A stretch of 64,000 bases of DNA from NCBI RefSeq assembly GCF_001641265.1, contig NW_020167542.1, positions 434,001-498,000 on the forward strand, given 5' to 3'. A program made the translations under genes and the position numbers. The notes under the pieces are model-generated. The model saw only the letters and a list, made by a program, of their open reading frames with translations. It had not been told where the DNA came from and ran no database searches. This document shows positions 41,976 through 53,221 of the stretch, one piece after another. Numbering within the stretch: the stretch's first letter is position 1; the number at the start of each line of letters is the position of its first letter. The DNA comes from Pseudogymnoascus destructans. Lineage: Eukaryota > Ascomycota > Leotiomycetes > Thelebolales > Thelebolaceae.

Positions 41976-43528
41976 ATGCCCACCTTCTCGGCGCACAATA
42001 CAATCAGTTCAACACTCTTTCGACCTGCGATTCAGTACCTCTTACCAGAGGGAACCCGATCCTGGACTACACCCAGAACAGACATCGAGAGAGGGCGTCG
42101 GAGCTCTGACGAAACCGACAGGATGGCGCATTATAAGCAGCCAGAGCTGGTTCTCAGCTCGTTGCCTTTAATAAACATATCGAGGACGCCATCTCCACAT
42201 ATATCCACAGGCTGGACATCAGATTCGGGAGAAGACGACCTGGGTGACCTGTCTGGTGGGGGAGGCTTCTTGTCGCAACGTCAGCGACCGACCGGCTGGA
42301 AGGGCTTCTTGACACAGGGTGGATTAGGCATATATTTATTTGCTACAACGAGGGGATGGAGCGTTTATGTGGGCTTGATGTGTTTATGGCTAATGGGGAC
42401 GGCCATAGGGCTCCTGGTGATCAACTGGCTGGTCCTGCTCAGTATGTCACCCTCTGTCATCTCGTCCTGCCAGTTGCAGTAAACTAACTATTGTGTCCAG
42501 CCGGTGTCTACAAATTCCCGTATCCGCTTACAACTACATTTATCGAACTCGTCGGCTGCCACTTCTTCCTCTGGGCCTTCGCTGGCTTCACCAGGCTCTT
42601 CAGCCGCTACCTCAGCAACGCTGGCCTGGCCGCACTCGTTGCGCCCTCCTACGCCGTCACCAAGCCCCCTCCGACAACCTACACGCAGCGCACACCCCGA
42701 CGCTTCCCCCGCTTCATCAGCAAAATCTTCTCCAAAGCCGGCTCCGGCATTGCCGGCGGCGGCCCCTTCGAATTCGACCGGGCCGTGGCACGCAAAACCA
42801 TACTCCTCGCAATCGTCTACGTCCTAAAGATCCACTTCAGCACCATCTCCTACGCCCACTCCGAACTGCCCATGTACGTCCTCACGCGCATCGGCATAGT
42901 CCCCCTCACCGCACTCGCCGACTCCCTCTTAAAAGGAACCCGACACTCGATCCCCCTCCTCTCTGCCACCCTCTCCGCAACCCTCAACCTACTCGTCGGC
43001 TCCTGCCGCTCCAACATCCGCGTAACCTGGGACAGCGTCCTCGCCGGCGTCATCTCCTCCTTTTGCGCCGCTCTCTTCCCCATCCTCCTCTACTCAACCT
43101 ACCAGAACCTCTCTGCGCCGTCGCCCGAGCGCGCCCGCGACCCTACGAGCTCTCGCACCACGTACACGCTCTTGCACCACGTCTCACTACTCTCCATCAT
43201 GGTCTCCCTCCCATTCGTCCTGATCTCGGGCGAGCTGCCGAATATCGCGCGCAACATCTACTTTCTCGACCGGCCGTGGCACTGGTTCATGATGCTGTGC
43301 GGCTCGCTGGGCACGTTTTGCGTCTTCACTGCTACGGTGCTGCTCGTGCTGGCGACGAGTCCGTTGACGGCGAATTTCTTGACTATCCCGGCGTATGCGT
43401 TCCTTATCCCGGTGCTGGCGAAGTTTAGGATGCCGATGTATAGCTGGGTGGGCATCGCGCTGGCGTTTGCGAGTTCGGGGTGGTTTGTGTGTGTGAGGCG
43501 GCGGGAGAGTAGGAAGGTGAGAGCGTGA
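41976..43528 (+). CDS. nucleotide-sugar/triose-phosphate-type transporter (DMT superfamily)
   Basis: Membrane protein of about 497 residues with roughly ten membrane spans, likely in the Golgi or ER. Exons 41976-42441 and 42501-43528; intron of 59 nt with GTATGT donor and CTAAC branch. A long cytosolic N-terminal region precedes the first span (YVGLMCLWLMGTAIGLLVIN). The core shows the pattern of TPT/nucleotide-sugar transporters: TTTFIELVGCHFFLW, LKIHFSTISYAHSELPMYV, LTANFLTIPAYAFLIP. An internal ATG at 42123 is also possible. Substrate cannot be read from the sequence. It has nothing to do with its COX15 neighbour apart from sharing a promoter. Confidence 0.72.
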
Positions 43529-43816
43529 TTGCTCTGAGAAGACTTGGGGATGTGTGAATAGGTGGAACGGGATATTAATAATACATAATGAGCATAATGC
43601 GGCGTTTATTGATGCCAATGAAGCTGCGTAGACAAATTTATATCGTTTACTACCATAATGGCCCGGCATCGAAGTCTTGAAGTGTGTAGGGTATATTGAA
43701 TAAACCTATTATTATTCAACAATATTAAGTTATTAATATTTCGATCCAGAATAAAATTATATAAAATGCCATTCTTATGGTACAATTTACAATAAAATTA
43801 CAACATACCCCACCAC

Positions 43817-46800
43817 TCACCCGTCACTCGACCTCCCCGCCGCCCTCCTTTGCTCCCTCGCAATCCTCCTATCCGTCGGAGTCAACGCCTTCTTAATCCT
43901 CATCGCCCCCCCCAAAAACATCCACGTCGCAAAGAATACGACCATGTAATTAAACCCATCGTACACCCACATGAGTCCGAAATCGCGCCAGCGATGGCGA
44001 TAAAACACATTAAATCCCTTCGCGAACTGGTCCCCATTCGCATACTGGCAGTACTCGCACAACCCCCCCGCACCAACCTGCACATACCCGCCCATCCGCG
44101 CTACGAAGTTGTCGGTGTAGGACGCACAGCTCATGCCGGGTGGAGGGGGGAAGCGCGCGAACTCGGATTCGTCGCAGACGACGGGGATGTTGTTTGTGAC
44201 GACGCCGAGCTGGCCTTCGAGGAAGTAGTGGAAGGGGGTTAGCCAGTACATCCAACTCCTCCAAAAGCTAGGCAGAGCCGGGTACGGGACGACGACGCCG
44301 CAGAAGGCGACGATGAAGAGGAAGAAGAACGGGATGAGGAGGGATGCGAACATGGCGTTCGGTGCCATTGCAGCGATGAACTGCCCGAAGCCGACGTAGA
44401 AGATCTCGAAGAGGCAGATCATCATGAAGACGTAGCCGGCGGGGAAGCCGAGGGGGAGCCCGACCCCGAAGTACCAGCAGCAGAAGAAGATGGCGCCGCA
44501 AAAGAGGGAGGTGGGGATTTCGGGAAGGATGGCGCCGAGGGTGAAGGCGGGCCAGGCGTAGATCTTGGATTTGGATTCGCGGGATTTGAAGACGTCGCGG
44601 AAGGAGATGTAGCGGGGTTGGAGCTGTTGGATTAGGGGCGGGGCGATGGTCATTGTCATGAATATGGTGAAGAGGCGGGATTGCATGTCGATGGTTGAGT
44701 GGCCTAGTTTCCAGAAGGTGAAGGTGTTGAAGAGGCCTGTAGGTTGCGGTGTTAGCTGATAAGTCGTCGGGTTGGGGCGTGTTCGTGCGTACCAGTAATT
44801 ATATGAAGAACCAACTTCCCAAAAAAGTATTGGGGGGTTCGCCAGTATGCAATGAAGCATCTCTTAATCACGGCCAAAATCTGCGTGCTATATGGCATAG
44901 CATACTCTCTGTCATCCTTCCTGGCCCTTCCCTGTCCCGCCGTGGCCTGTCGACGGACTTGGACCAACCTCTGAATCTCACCCTGTCTATCTCTGGCATC
45001 CTTTGACCTCTCCCAAATATCTCCCCAGTCGGGGCCCTCGTAGTTGGGGTCACCAGCGCCGATTACCTCCAACATGTACTCTGCCGGGTTCTCATCCTTT
45101 GGACACTCCTTGGCGCCGTTATCTTCAAAATACTCAATCATATGCTTACTATCTTTTCCCAGTGTTCCATGGAAGACAACTCGCCCTCCAGATTTGAGAA
45201 GCAGGACCTCGTCAAATTCCTCAAAGAGGACGGCAGACGGTTGATGGATGGTGCAGAGGATTGCCTGACCAGCATCAGCCAGCTTCCGCAGAAACCTCAC
45301 GATATTAAACGCCGCCTGGCTATCCAGCCCAGACGTCGGCTCATCCAAGAAAAGCAGCAATTCCGGCTTCGAGGCAAGCTCAACGCCAATCGTGACTTTC
45401 TTCCGTTGCTCTTGATTAAGCCCATACCCGACCTCTCCAATTATGGCCTCGGCTAGATCATGCATTTCAAGCAGGTCTATAATCTTCTCCACATATTCGT
45501 ACTTTTCCTTCTTCGGAACCCCCTTTGGCTGGCGTAACAGAGCCGAGAACCGAAATGCTTCGCGCACAGTGGCTGTAGGCTCATGAATATCCATCTGCTC
45601 GGCGAAGCCTGTCGAGCGCTGGAACGATAGGGGAAGCGGTCTTCCATCTACTAGAAAATCGCCAGTAACGACGCCGGAATCCCCTCTTTGCGCGAGCGTG
45701 TTGAGTAAGGTTGTTTTCCCTGCACCACTTACCCCCATCAACGCTGTTAGCTCGCCGGGCCTTACATAACCATTAACGCCTTGGAGCAGCTTTCTCTCCC
45801 CTTTCTCGTAAGGGATTGTTAAGTTGACGTTCTGGAAGGTAAAGACTGTTTCGTTCCTTGCTATTCCATCCCTCACATTGCCACCAGAATCCTGTGGTCT
45901 CTCATTCGTTGTGTCGACTGAGCTATCCCTTGTAGCCTCACCTTCGGCCGTCCCTTTGGCCTCTTTCTCCTTTATAGCCTTCTCAACAGCTTTTGGAGCT
46001 CCGCCGCGCTTGAAGACTGTAACTGCACCACCACCAGAATTAGGTTTCTGCCGCTCCATTCCTAGAGCAGTGAGGGCGACGAAAAATAGCCAGAATCCAA
46101 TGATGATTCCGATATTTCGCCAAAGGTGTGATCGGGTATAGTTGAAACCGGTCATGATATAATTCTTCCCGGAAACAGAGGTCTTCCCTGGTTCGGATCC
46201 CTGGAGCGCACATGACTGGAACTGAGGCCGCGCATTGGGGCCGGTTGGAACGAGCACTGGCGGAACACATTGGATTTCGAGATTGTAAAACTCGTTGGAC
46301 ATTAGGCCCTCGAAGCCGTATTGAACCGGATTAATCCAGCGAAGCCACGATAGCCAGGGGCGCATTTTTTTCGGGGGTATAAGATACCCCGTGTATGTGA
46401 CAAAAGCTTGGATAGAGACTCCGGTAAACCGAGTTGCAACATCTAGGGACGCAGCCCAAGCCCCAATGGCACGGAAAAAAGAGAACATAGTCAGAGTCAA
46501 GGTCCAAAGAATTAGCAAAGAAATGAAAAATTGGCTTGGTGTGCGCTGGAGATTGGACATAAAATAAACCACCAGATCAAATATAGTGACCTGTATAAGA
46601 ACTAATGGCAAATCAATGACAACTTGGGCTATGGCATAAGCCGCAGGACGATAGAACGAGAAGGCTTTATGCTTCATCATGATAGGCCTGCTCTGAAACG
46701 CCGCAGTTAATTCGGCCAAAGCAAGAAGAGCATTGAATAGTAACATAAAGAATATCACACCTCCCCTCTCAAACACACCTTGCGTTGTTTTCGGCATGTT

Positions 46801-48123
46801 GAAGAACAGCGAGCCAACAATAAGACCCTGGAAGAGGATACCGCCCCATTTCCCAATCAAAGTCTGCCGATCACCCAGCATAACGAAGAAGTGCTCGTTT
46901 GTGCAGGCTAAAACCTGTAGGTGGAATGGGAGCGTATAATTCTTCTTCGCGGTCTTCTTCGTCATCGCCTCGGCTCTCATACGGACCTGCCCCTCAACAA
47001 GACTTTGATATCCGTCCAGCTCGCGCCAATTTGCTTTCTCAATCTCGCTCCCGCGAAAGGCGGCCTCGAACTGTTCAGGGCTTTTGGGTATCTTATCCTG
47101 CCATCCCTCTCTCACCCGCCGTTCATGCTTGTCGGTGACTGAGGTGAGGAAGTCGGCCGTTGTCCATCTTTCGGGGCGCTCAAACCCGAGGTTTTCAAAG
47201 TATTCGACGGCGGCGTCTGCAGGGCCATAATAGCAGCATCGGCCTTCGTCGATTAGCAATACTTTGTCAAAGGCCTTGTATAAACTTTCTCCTGCTTGGT
47301 ATAAGGCCACAGCCGTCGAGATCTTGGCCATAGTGGTCAATGTCCGGATGCTGTTGACATATTCCAGTGCCGTAGAGGCATCGAGGCCTCTTGTAGAATT
47401 GTCCCACATCTGCGTCGAAGCCTTTGTTATCATAGCTTCGGCAATGCTAACACGCTTCCTCTCTCCTCCCGATACGCCACGGACATGCTCGCTGCCGACG
47501 AATGTGTTCAGAGTGTGCTCGATCCAAAACAGTTGTGTAAGCGCCTTTGAGAATACTTTGATGTATTGGTCGCGACTCTCGCCATTCATTCTTGACTCCT
47601 TTCCTGGTGTCCTTGTCTTCAGCGCAAACTCTAGAGTCCGCTTGACGCTTAATGTCGCATAATGGAGGTCATCCTCGGGGTTGTATAGCACTTCTCCCCT
47701 GAACTCTTTGGCCATAGTTGCTGCTGATTCCCCTCCATAGCACACGTTTCCTTCAACACTCTTGAAGCCAGCTCTTTGGTTTGCAAGCACCTTTAGAAAG
47801 GTCGAGCAACCACTCCCTGGGCGGCCAAGCACCAGGAGCATCTCCCCCGGCTTGATGACACCGCTGAAGTCATTGATGATTGTCCGTATTGGGGGTCCCC
47901 CATGGGCTTTCTTAGTCCCGCCGAAAACAGCTCCAATCTTCCGCGGTAATGCCAGAAAGAGGTCACCGACGGTAGGCTGTATCTTTGCTCCAAGCCCTAC
48001 GCCTTTAACTGTCAAGTGCCTGAATACCACTCCAACGTGCCTTGTCTTCTCTTCCTCGGAGTTCTCTTGCCGCCCATGCCCAAACATGCGGCTCATCAAT
48101 CGCTCGATATTTTGGTCAGCCAT
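43817..48123 (-). CDS. PDR-type ABC drug-efflux transporter (ABCG, full-length)
   Basis: Plasma-membrane ATP-driven exporter of the fungal pleiotropic drug resistance family, about 1416 residues, order NBD-TMD-NBD-TMD. Exons 48123-44793 and 44736-43817 with a 56-nt intron. NBD1: degenerate Walker A LGRPGSGCST (residues 99-108), signature VSGGERKRV, Walker B region MWDNSTRGLD. NBD2: canonical Walker A GVSGAGKTT (about 797), variant signature LNQEQRKKV, and LLFLDEPTSGLD. This asymmetry between sites is normal for PDR proteins. Closest in style to the SNQ2/Atr group. The start MADQNIERLM leaves a short N-terminal tail; the frame is open further upstream but has no ATG. Head to head with an MFS drug transporter. 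Confidence 0.93.
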
Positions 48124-49459
48124 ATTGAGCACGTCGCCTCGCCTAAGGTGGTGGTTTTGATATTCTATAATTATACAAAGGATAAATGATATATTGCACT
48201 CGAGTCTCTTCAACGGACAGCGTCCATGTCCATCCGGGCTGCGATGAAGGGGCACAGCTTCCCTTATCAACAGCTACGGAAGCCATTGTTAAGCTATAGC
48301 TGCGAATGGTTGGAAGGTAATGGTTGGCCCAGGCCTAACTGATACCTCTCCGGTCATACTAAACTGTGCGTGGCAGAAGTATTTCTCTCCTGTCATTATG
48401 AGAGGCCAAAGTATCAAATGGTGGCATAAACCTGCACTACGTCCACACTAAGAAAATATACTTATATCGCACGTAAATTCGTGTGATTCTGAAGTACTTC
48501 ACTGCCGCCGGTCTTATACGGCAAGACCACCACCAATCTTTGAAGTTCATAGTATGACATCAATTCACGTGATTGAGGCCTGGACATATCACGAGATTTG
48601 ACCCGGTCGGTCGCCCGGAGCGGAACCGAGAATTGTGGGACCTAAGTCGCACGGACCACAACATGTTGGCTCCGAAAATGTTTTTGAGCCGGCGCTAATG
48701 CTGAATATGGGATAATGATTGGGCAGATCAATGTCTGTCGTCAGATTTACCAAAGGGCTAGATCAGCTACGTTACAGAGTTTTGATCACAAAAGCTGCAT
48801 TACCACAAAAACAGAAAAAAACGGCAGTGTTTCTATATCAGAGATTTTTGAAAAGTATCTGTTCACTTGTATATTCCCAAATGTTGTAAGTTGGCGTTGG
48901 CCGCAGTTTGGAGCAGCTGGAAAAGCCAACGACGAGGTTGGAGATTTATATAAGCTTCATGAGGCTGAGAGTGCACAGTGGCCTTGCCGCCAGGAAACCA
49001 TCTTCTATTGGGCAATAGAGCGCCAGGGGCATTCGGCAATGTCAGAATGTGACTCCCAATTGCCACTCCCGTTCTTCGGTGGCGCTAGAGCTACAGAGGA
49101 CCCATAAATGGGCTTCTCTCTTCGTCGCTATGCCAGTTTTAGACGCTTTTAAAGAACAACCAGGCGTGGCCATGCTGCCGTCTTACCGATATCCTCACCA
49201 ATCTCTGTGGATATTGCTCATATCCACTTATATTTGCCAATGAGGCATCTTCTGTCCCTGAAGCAAGTGCGGTTCAGGTCCGAAGTGCGAGGTACAGTAG
49301 AATTTCGTACCGTTATGATATTTTCTCCCTTTGGGTATATAAGGTTCCACCCAACCCACCTGCTGAAGTGTTTTCTATTATCCAATAAAGCATATAATTT
49401 GTTCTCATTTGTTCGCTTCTTTCTGTCCCCCTATCCAAGCTTCCAATCTCACAGGCAGC
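48124..49459. promoter_or_regulatory. 1.3-kb divergent promoter of the ABC and MFS transporters
   Basis: Unusually long shared upstream region for this window. It is AT-rich near 48150-48190 and 48440-48480, has a GACCCGGTCGGTCGCCCGGA stretch at about 48600 and a CCGAGAATTGTGG segment after it. CGG and CCG triplets occur in both orientations, as expected for Zn2Cys6 regulator sites, but none can be assigned. Small open frames within it have no recognised product. Confidence 0.5.
49336..49343 (+). promoter_or_regulatory. TATA box of the MFS gene
   Basis: TATATAAG, 117-124 bp upstream of the start codon at 49460, in the context GGGTATATAAGG. Confidence 0.55.
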
Positions 49460-51142
49460 ATGGCGGCAAAAGGGATTATAATGCCAGGGCAACCTGCCAC
49501 ATTCGAACCTATATCTATCGACGTACAGCGCACCAACACACGGCAATCAGGACTAGGCCGTTCTGTAACTCGCGAATCGCAAAAGGAAGTCAGAGATCCG
49601 CATCTCGATATCAATTTGCCATATCGAACATTGAGCCGAAATGCAAACCTCCGCGAGTACACCCACGACGAGCCGGATGGAGTAACAGAGACTGGAGTTT
49701 CCGCTGATGGCACCCCATATACTGTCGTTGCCTTCACACCGGATGACAAAGACAACCCAAAGAATTGGTCCAAGGCGATGAAGTGGTGGTGCACGATGTG
49801 CGTGTCTCTCACCTGCTTCGTGGTAGCCTTCTGTTCCAGCGTTATCACAGCTGATATCGAGGGGCTCGCGAAAGAATTCAACGTGTCTGAGGAGGTCGCT
49901 CTCCTCTCGATTACCGTCTTTGTTATTGGCTTCGGTATTGGACCTATGATATTCGCGCCTCTTTCGGAAATCTATGGCCGCCGTGTCATATACGGCTCGA
50001 CTCTCTTCGTCGCAGTGATTTTCATTATTCCATGCGCCGTCTCAAAGAACATAGCAACACTCGTGGTCTTCAGAGCCCTCGACGGCATCGCCTTTTCTGC
50101 TCCCATGACTCTTGTTGGAGGCACCCTGGCCGATTGCTGGAAGAACGAGGAGCGTGGGGTGCCCATGGCTGCCTTCTCAGCTGCTCCCTTCATTGGTCCC
50201 GCAATTGGTCCGCTCGTTGGAGGATACTTGGCTGACGCCAAGGGCTGGCGCTGGCTCTACTGGATCCAACTGATCGTTGCCGGTACTGTTTGGGTGCTGA
50301 TCACCTTCACCGTTCCTGAGACATACACACCAACCATCCTCAAGCGCCGTGCTGAGAAACTCTCCAAATCTTCTGGGAAGAGATATCTCACCGAGCAAGA
50401 TCTTGATATGCGCCCATTCTCCGATCGCCTCCTGAACTTCCTTATTCGACCATTCCAACTCCTCTTCGGCGAGCTTATCGTTCTGCTCATCTCCATCTAC
50501 ATGTCCGTTCTCTACGGTCTGCTTTACATGTTCTTCGTCGCCTACCCAGTCGTTTACCAACAAGGCAAGGGATGGAATGCCGGAAAGACAGGTCTTATGT
50601 TCATCCCTCTCGCCGTCGGCGTCATCTGCTCATCCGCCTGCGCTCCTCTGGTTAACAAGCACTACTTGACCTTGGTGAAAAAGCACAACGGCAAGCCCCC
50701 GGCGGAGACCCGCTTAATCCCCATGATGATCTCCTGCTGGTTCGTCCCGATCGGTCTCTTCATCTTCGCCTGGACCTCCTACCCACACGTCTCCTGGGCC
50801 GGACCCGCCTTCGCCGGCTTCCCCGTCGGCTTCGGCTTCATCTTCCTCTACAACGCCGCCAACAACTACCTCATCGACTCGTACCAGCACCAGGCCGCCT
50901 CAGCGCTCGCCGCGAAAACGTGCATCCGCTCCTTCTGGGGTGCCGCGACGGTGCTCTTCACCAACCAGATGTATGCCCGTCTCGGGTACCAGTGGGCCAG
51001 TTCGCTGCTCGCCTTCTTGGCGCTGGCGTGCTGTGGCATCCCGTTCCTGTTTTACTACTACGGAGCGCAGATTAGAGCCAGGAGCAAGTACGCGTATTCT
51101 GGGGATGATGAGGAGATGCAGGAGACGAAGGTTGAGAATTGA
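49460..51142 (+). CDS. MFS multidrug transporter (DHA1 type)
   Basis: Proton-antiport drug exporter of 560 residues, single exon, twelve predicted spans. The start at 49460 (MAAKGIIMPGQP) is the first ATG in frame. The motif DNPKNWSKAMKWW before span 1 is the hallmark of fungal DHA1 drug pumps. Motif A is APLSEIYGRRVIYG between spans 2 and 3, and motif C-like sequence lies in AAPFIGPAIGPLVGGYLAD near span 5. The last loop and tail are acidic (SGDDEEMQE). It is paired head to head with a PDR-type ABC pump, suggesting a joint efflux module. Substrates are unknown; close relatives include fungicide and polyamine exporters. Confidence 0.9.
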   Translation: MAAKGIIMPGQPATFEPISIDVQRTNTRQSGLGRSVTRESQKEVRDPHLDINLPYRTLSRNANLREYTHDEPDGVTETGVSADGTPYTVVAFTPDDKDNPKNWSKAMKWWCTMCVSLTCFVVAFCSSVITADIEGLAKEFNVSEEVALLSITVFVIGFGIGPMIFAPLSEIYGRRVIYGSTLFVAVIFIIPCAVSKNIATLVVFRALDGIAFSAPMTLVGGTLADCWKNEERGVPMAAFSAAPFIGPAIGPLVGGYLADAKGWRWLYWIQLIVAGTVWVLITFTVPETYTPTILKRRAEKLSKSSGKRYLTEQDLDMRPFSDRLLNFLIRPFQLLFGELIVLLISIYMSVLYGLLYMFFVAYPVVYQQGKGWNAGKTGLMFIPLAVGVICSSACAPLVNKHYLTLVKKHNGKPPAETRLIPMMISCWFVPIGLFIFAWTSYPHVSWAGPAFAGFPVGFGFIFLYNAANNYLIDSYQHQAASALAAKTCIRSFWGAATVLFTNQMYARLGYQWASSLLAFLALACCGIPFLFYYYGAQIRARSKYAYSGDDEEMQETKVEN

Positions 51143-51554
51143 AGGGATGGATTTGTTGGAACGGAAGGTGGTGTATGTTATAATCGGGTTTGGTGGGTGA
51201 CCGTTCCCTGAAGGGAGTTTTATATCAGCCTTGTACAATCTTTTAGCGGCACGAGTACAGAGTGGTATTTGTTATTTTATTGTATATACCTTTATGTAGC
51301 GCGGTACCTTGCGAGATACCTAATATAATTTTCCTATGTAAAAAAATAAATTTCTACAACTTCATAACTTTGCACCCTCACAACAATTCACAACACAACA
51401 AACTTGACAAATTGGCACACAACGACAAACACACAACATACACCTACCTGCCTACATCATTGATGGCTGGTAGGTAGGTGCATTTCCATTCTATCTTCCC
51501 CTCAACCTTCCTTCTGCCACCCTCCCCTCGCAATGCCATCAACATGACAAGCTC
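51143..51554. other. intergenic with a short hairpin
   Basis: The 3' flank of the MFS gene, AT-rich. CACCTACCTGCC (51441-51452) and GGCTGGTAGGTAGGTG (51465-51480) can fold into a stem of about 11 bp. No gene seen. Confidence 0.45.
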
Positions 51555-51785
51555 CTAGTGGCTCACCCCTGGCACCCCCACGACAAGTTCCTGGCGGGCA
51601 CCAGATTCTAAAAGTAGCCTGATTATCTCCAAGTCTGGAAAGGGTATCCTAGAAAGGGCTTGTTTCTCCTCGAATTGGTAAAGTACACCATCAGCTTCCG
51701 CAGAAGCCTTGAGAAGGAATGCTAGTGCTTGCCGACAGTTGATCGACTTTGGTAGTAATATATGAGTAAGGACTAGGCTGCGCAC
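51555..51785 (-). pseudogene. ankyrin-repeat-like C-terminal fragment
   Basis: An open minus-strand frame without its own ATG ends at TAG (51555). It contains CRQALAFLLKAS and DLEIIRLLLESGA; the second is a good match to the helical half of an ankyrin repeat. It lies on the same strand as, and downstream of, an NLR-type N-terminal domain at 52104-52816. It may be the far end of the same decayed gene, or an unrelated fragment. Confidence 0.4.
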
Positions 51786-51905
51786 TACTCGCTCAATACT
51801 CGGCTCACTCGCTCAGTGGGTTACTCAGCTGGGTGAGTAGCTGAACCTTTTACTCGACTCGGTGAGTGAGGTTAATACTCAGTTACTCTGTAAAAACCCA
51901 GTGAG
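51786..51905. repeat. ACTCG / GTGAGT inverted-repeat cluster
   Basis: Dense alternation of ACTCGCTCA, TACTCAGCTGGGTGAGTA (a near-perfect small palindrome at about 51821-51838), ACTCGACTCGGTGAGTGAG and AGTGAGTACTCGA. The DNA or RNA can form several competing hairpins. It has no resemblance to coding sequence. Confidence 0.65.
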
Positions 51906-52103
51906 TACTCGACTATCACGTGTAAGATTTATGCATCATGTGAACAGTCCCTCATACGATTAATACTGTTTTATGGTTAAGTTAAAGTATTACATCTATC
52001 AGCATCACTCTCGCCATCTCTAGTAAGCTGTGAGAACGAATCATGTATATTCCTCTATCTAAGTACCACGATTATCAGAAGATTATCAGAACGCTATTAT
52101 CTA

Positions 52104-52816
52104 TTATATATGCTTAAGAACATCTCTCCACCTTGCTTGATGAGGCCGGCCAGACCTACTAATACCTAAAGTATTTATGGGGTCTTGACGAGTAGCTTGA
52201 AAGATATCAAGTAAATCTCTTCCAGTCTTCCGAGCATGTTGGATAGGCGTTGGTGGCGAGGACGGCATATCCTTATCTTCATCTTCATGAATAGTTGGAA
52301 GTATAGGCTTCTCATTATTACCATCTTCTCTTATATCTTCGTTATCTAGGATATCGTCATCTGGGATGTCGTATAAGGTCTCGTTAAGACGGTCAGCCCT
52401 ATCTCTTTCTTCACCTTGTTGGTAGCGCATTTGTCGTTCTTCATGTGCGGCTTGTGATAAGTCTTGCTGTTGCTGTGGCCGCTGAGGGTTAAACGGAGGA
52501 TATTGTACCTTTGAGTATGTCTCTCGGATATGATGTTGCCGAGTGCTTGTCTGAAACTCCCCCACTTCCTATGCCCGCCATGGAGTCTCATCTTGTCTAA
52601 CTCTTGTAAGAGTTGCTGGGCCACATCGTCACAATTTTTGCAAATCCGGTTAAGTTCTTTCTCCGCCCTGACCTTCTCGTTAAGGCGGTTATTATTGGCA
52701 TTTCTCACATTGTCAGCAGAGCGATAGATCTCAAGGCTTTCGGAGACCAGTTTCCTTCCAAATTCGACGAATTGAATCGCATTGGCAGCACAGCCCATTG
52801 CGGAAGTTGGATCCAT
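52104..52816 (-). pseudogene. truncated STAND/NLR-like protein, N-terminal domain
   Basis: ATG at 52816 begins MDPTSAMGCAANAIQFVEFG followed by RKLVSESLEIYRSADN, the characteristic start of the helical N-terminal domain of fungal STAND (NACHT or NB-ARC) proteins. The frame stays open to 52346. A second overlapping frame (52565-52104), without an ATG, encodes a Gln-rich then acidic, charged segment (NPQRPQQQQDLSQAAHEE, DIPDDDILDNEDIRED) ending RWRDVLKHI. No P-loop or NACHT motif follows, so the nucleotide-binding core is missing. It could be a decayed NLR or a small stand-alone protein made by splicing the two frames. Confidence 0.6.
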
Positions 52817-53221
52817 CGTGGATTATCTCTGGTAGTTAACAAACGATAGGTGTGATGACAAGGACAGCTACCATTCAATGTGTTAAAGTCAAATACCGTA
52901 GTGTAATTCTCTATGGGATGTCCTATCTTTTATTTAAAATGCCATTAGAGGCTGAGCTAGACAAGGCTGGCAAGAGGCGCAGTTATGAATGGTGATGGCG
53001 ATGAGTCAGCAAGGCTACAGCTTAATTAATTATCGCGTGTCCCGGTCCAAAGTCGCGTCTCCCAACCTTTAACTTATGGGAAACTGACCGCCACCAAACG
53101 ATCGCCATCGACCAATGATAGTCAACAAGACCCTCGTTTCTTCGCGTATACCAAGGTTTTTATTATATTTTGAGGTTAAACTAGAGCTACTCTATAGTTA
53201 CACCCTACCACCTCCCTCACA
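52817..53221. promoter_or_regulatory. divergent upstream region of the NLR remnant and NSE2
   Basis: 405 bp with TTTTATTTAAAATG near 52928 and GTTTTTATTATATTTTG near 53154, plausible TATA-rich sequence on the NSE2 side. No coding frame of interest. Confidence 0.4.

Noticed and set aside
48715..49107. 130-codon frame in the ABC/MFS intergenic region
   Set aside because: No motif, mixed codon use, and position within the shared promoter; kept as non-coding.
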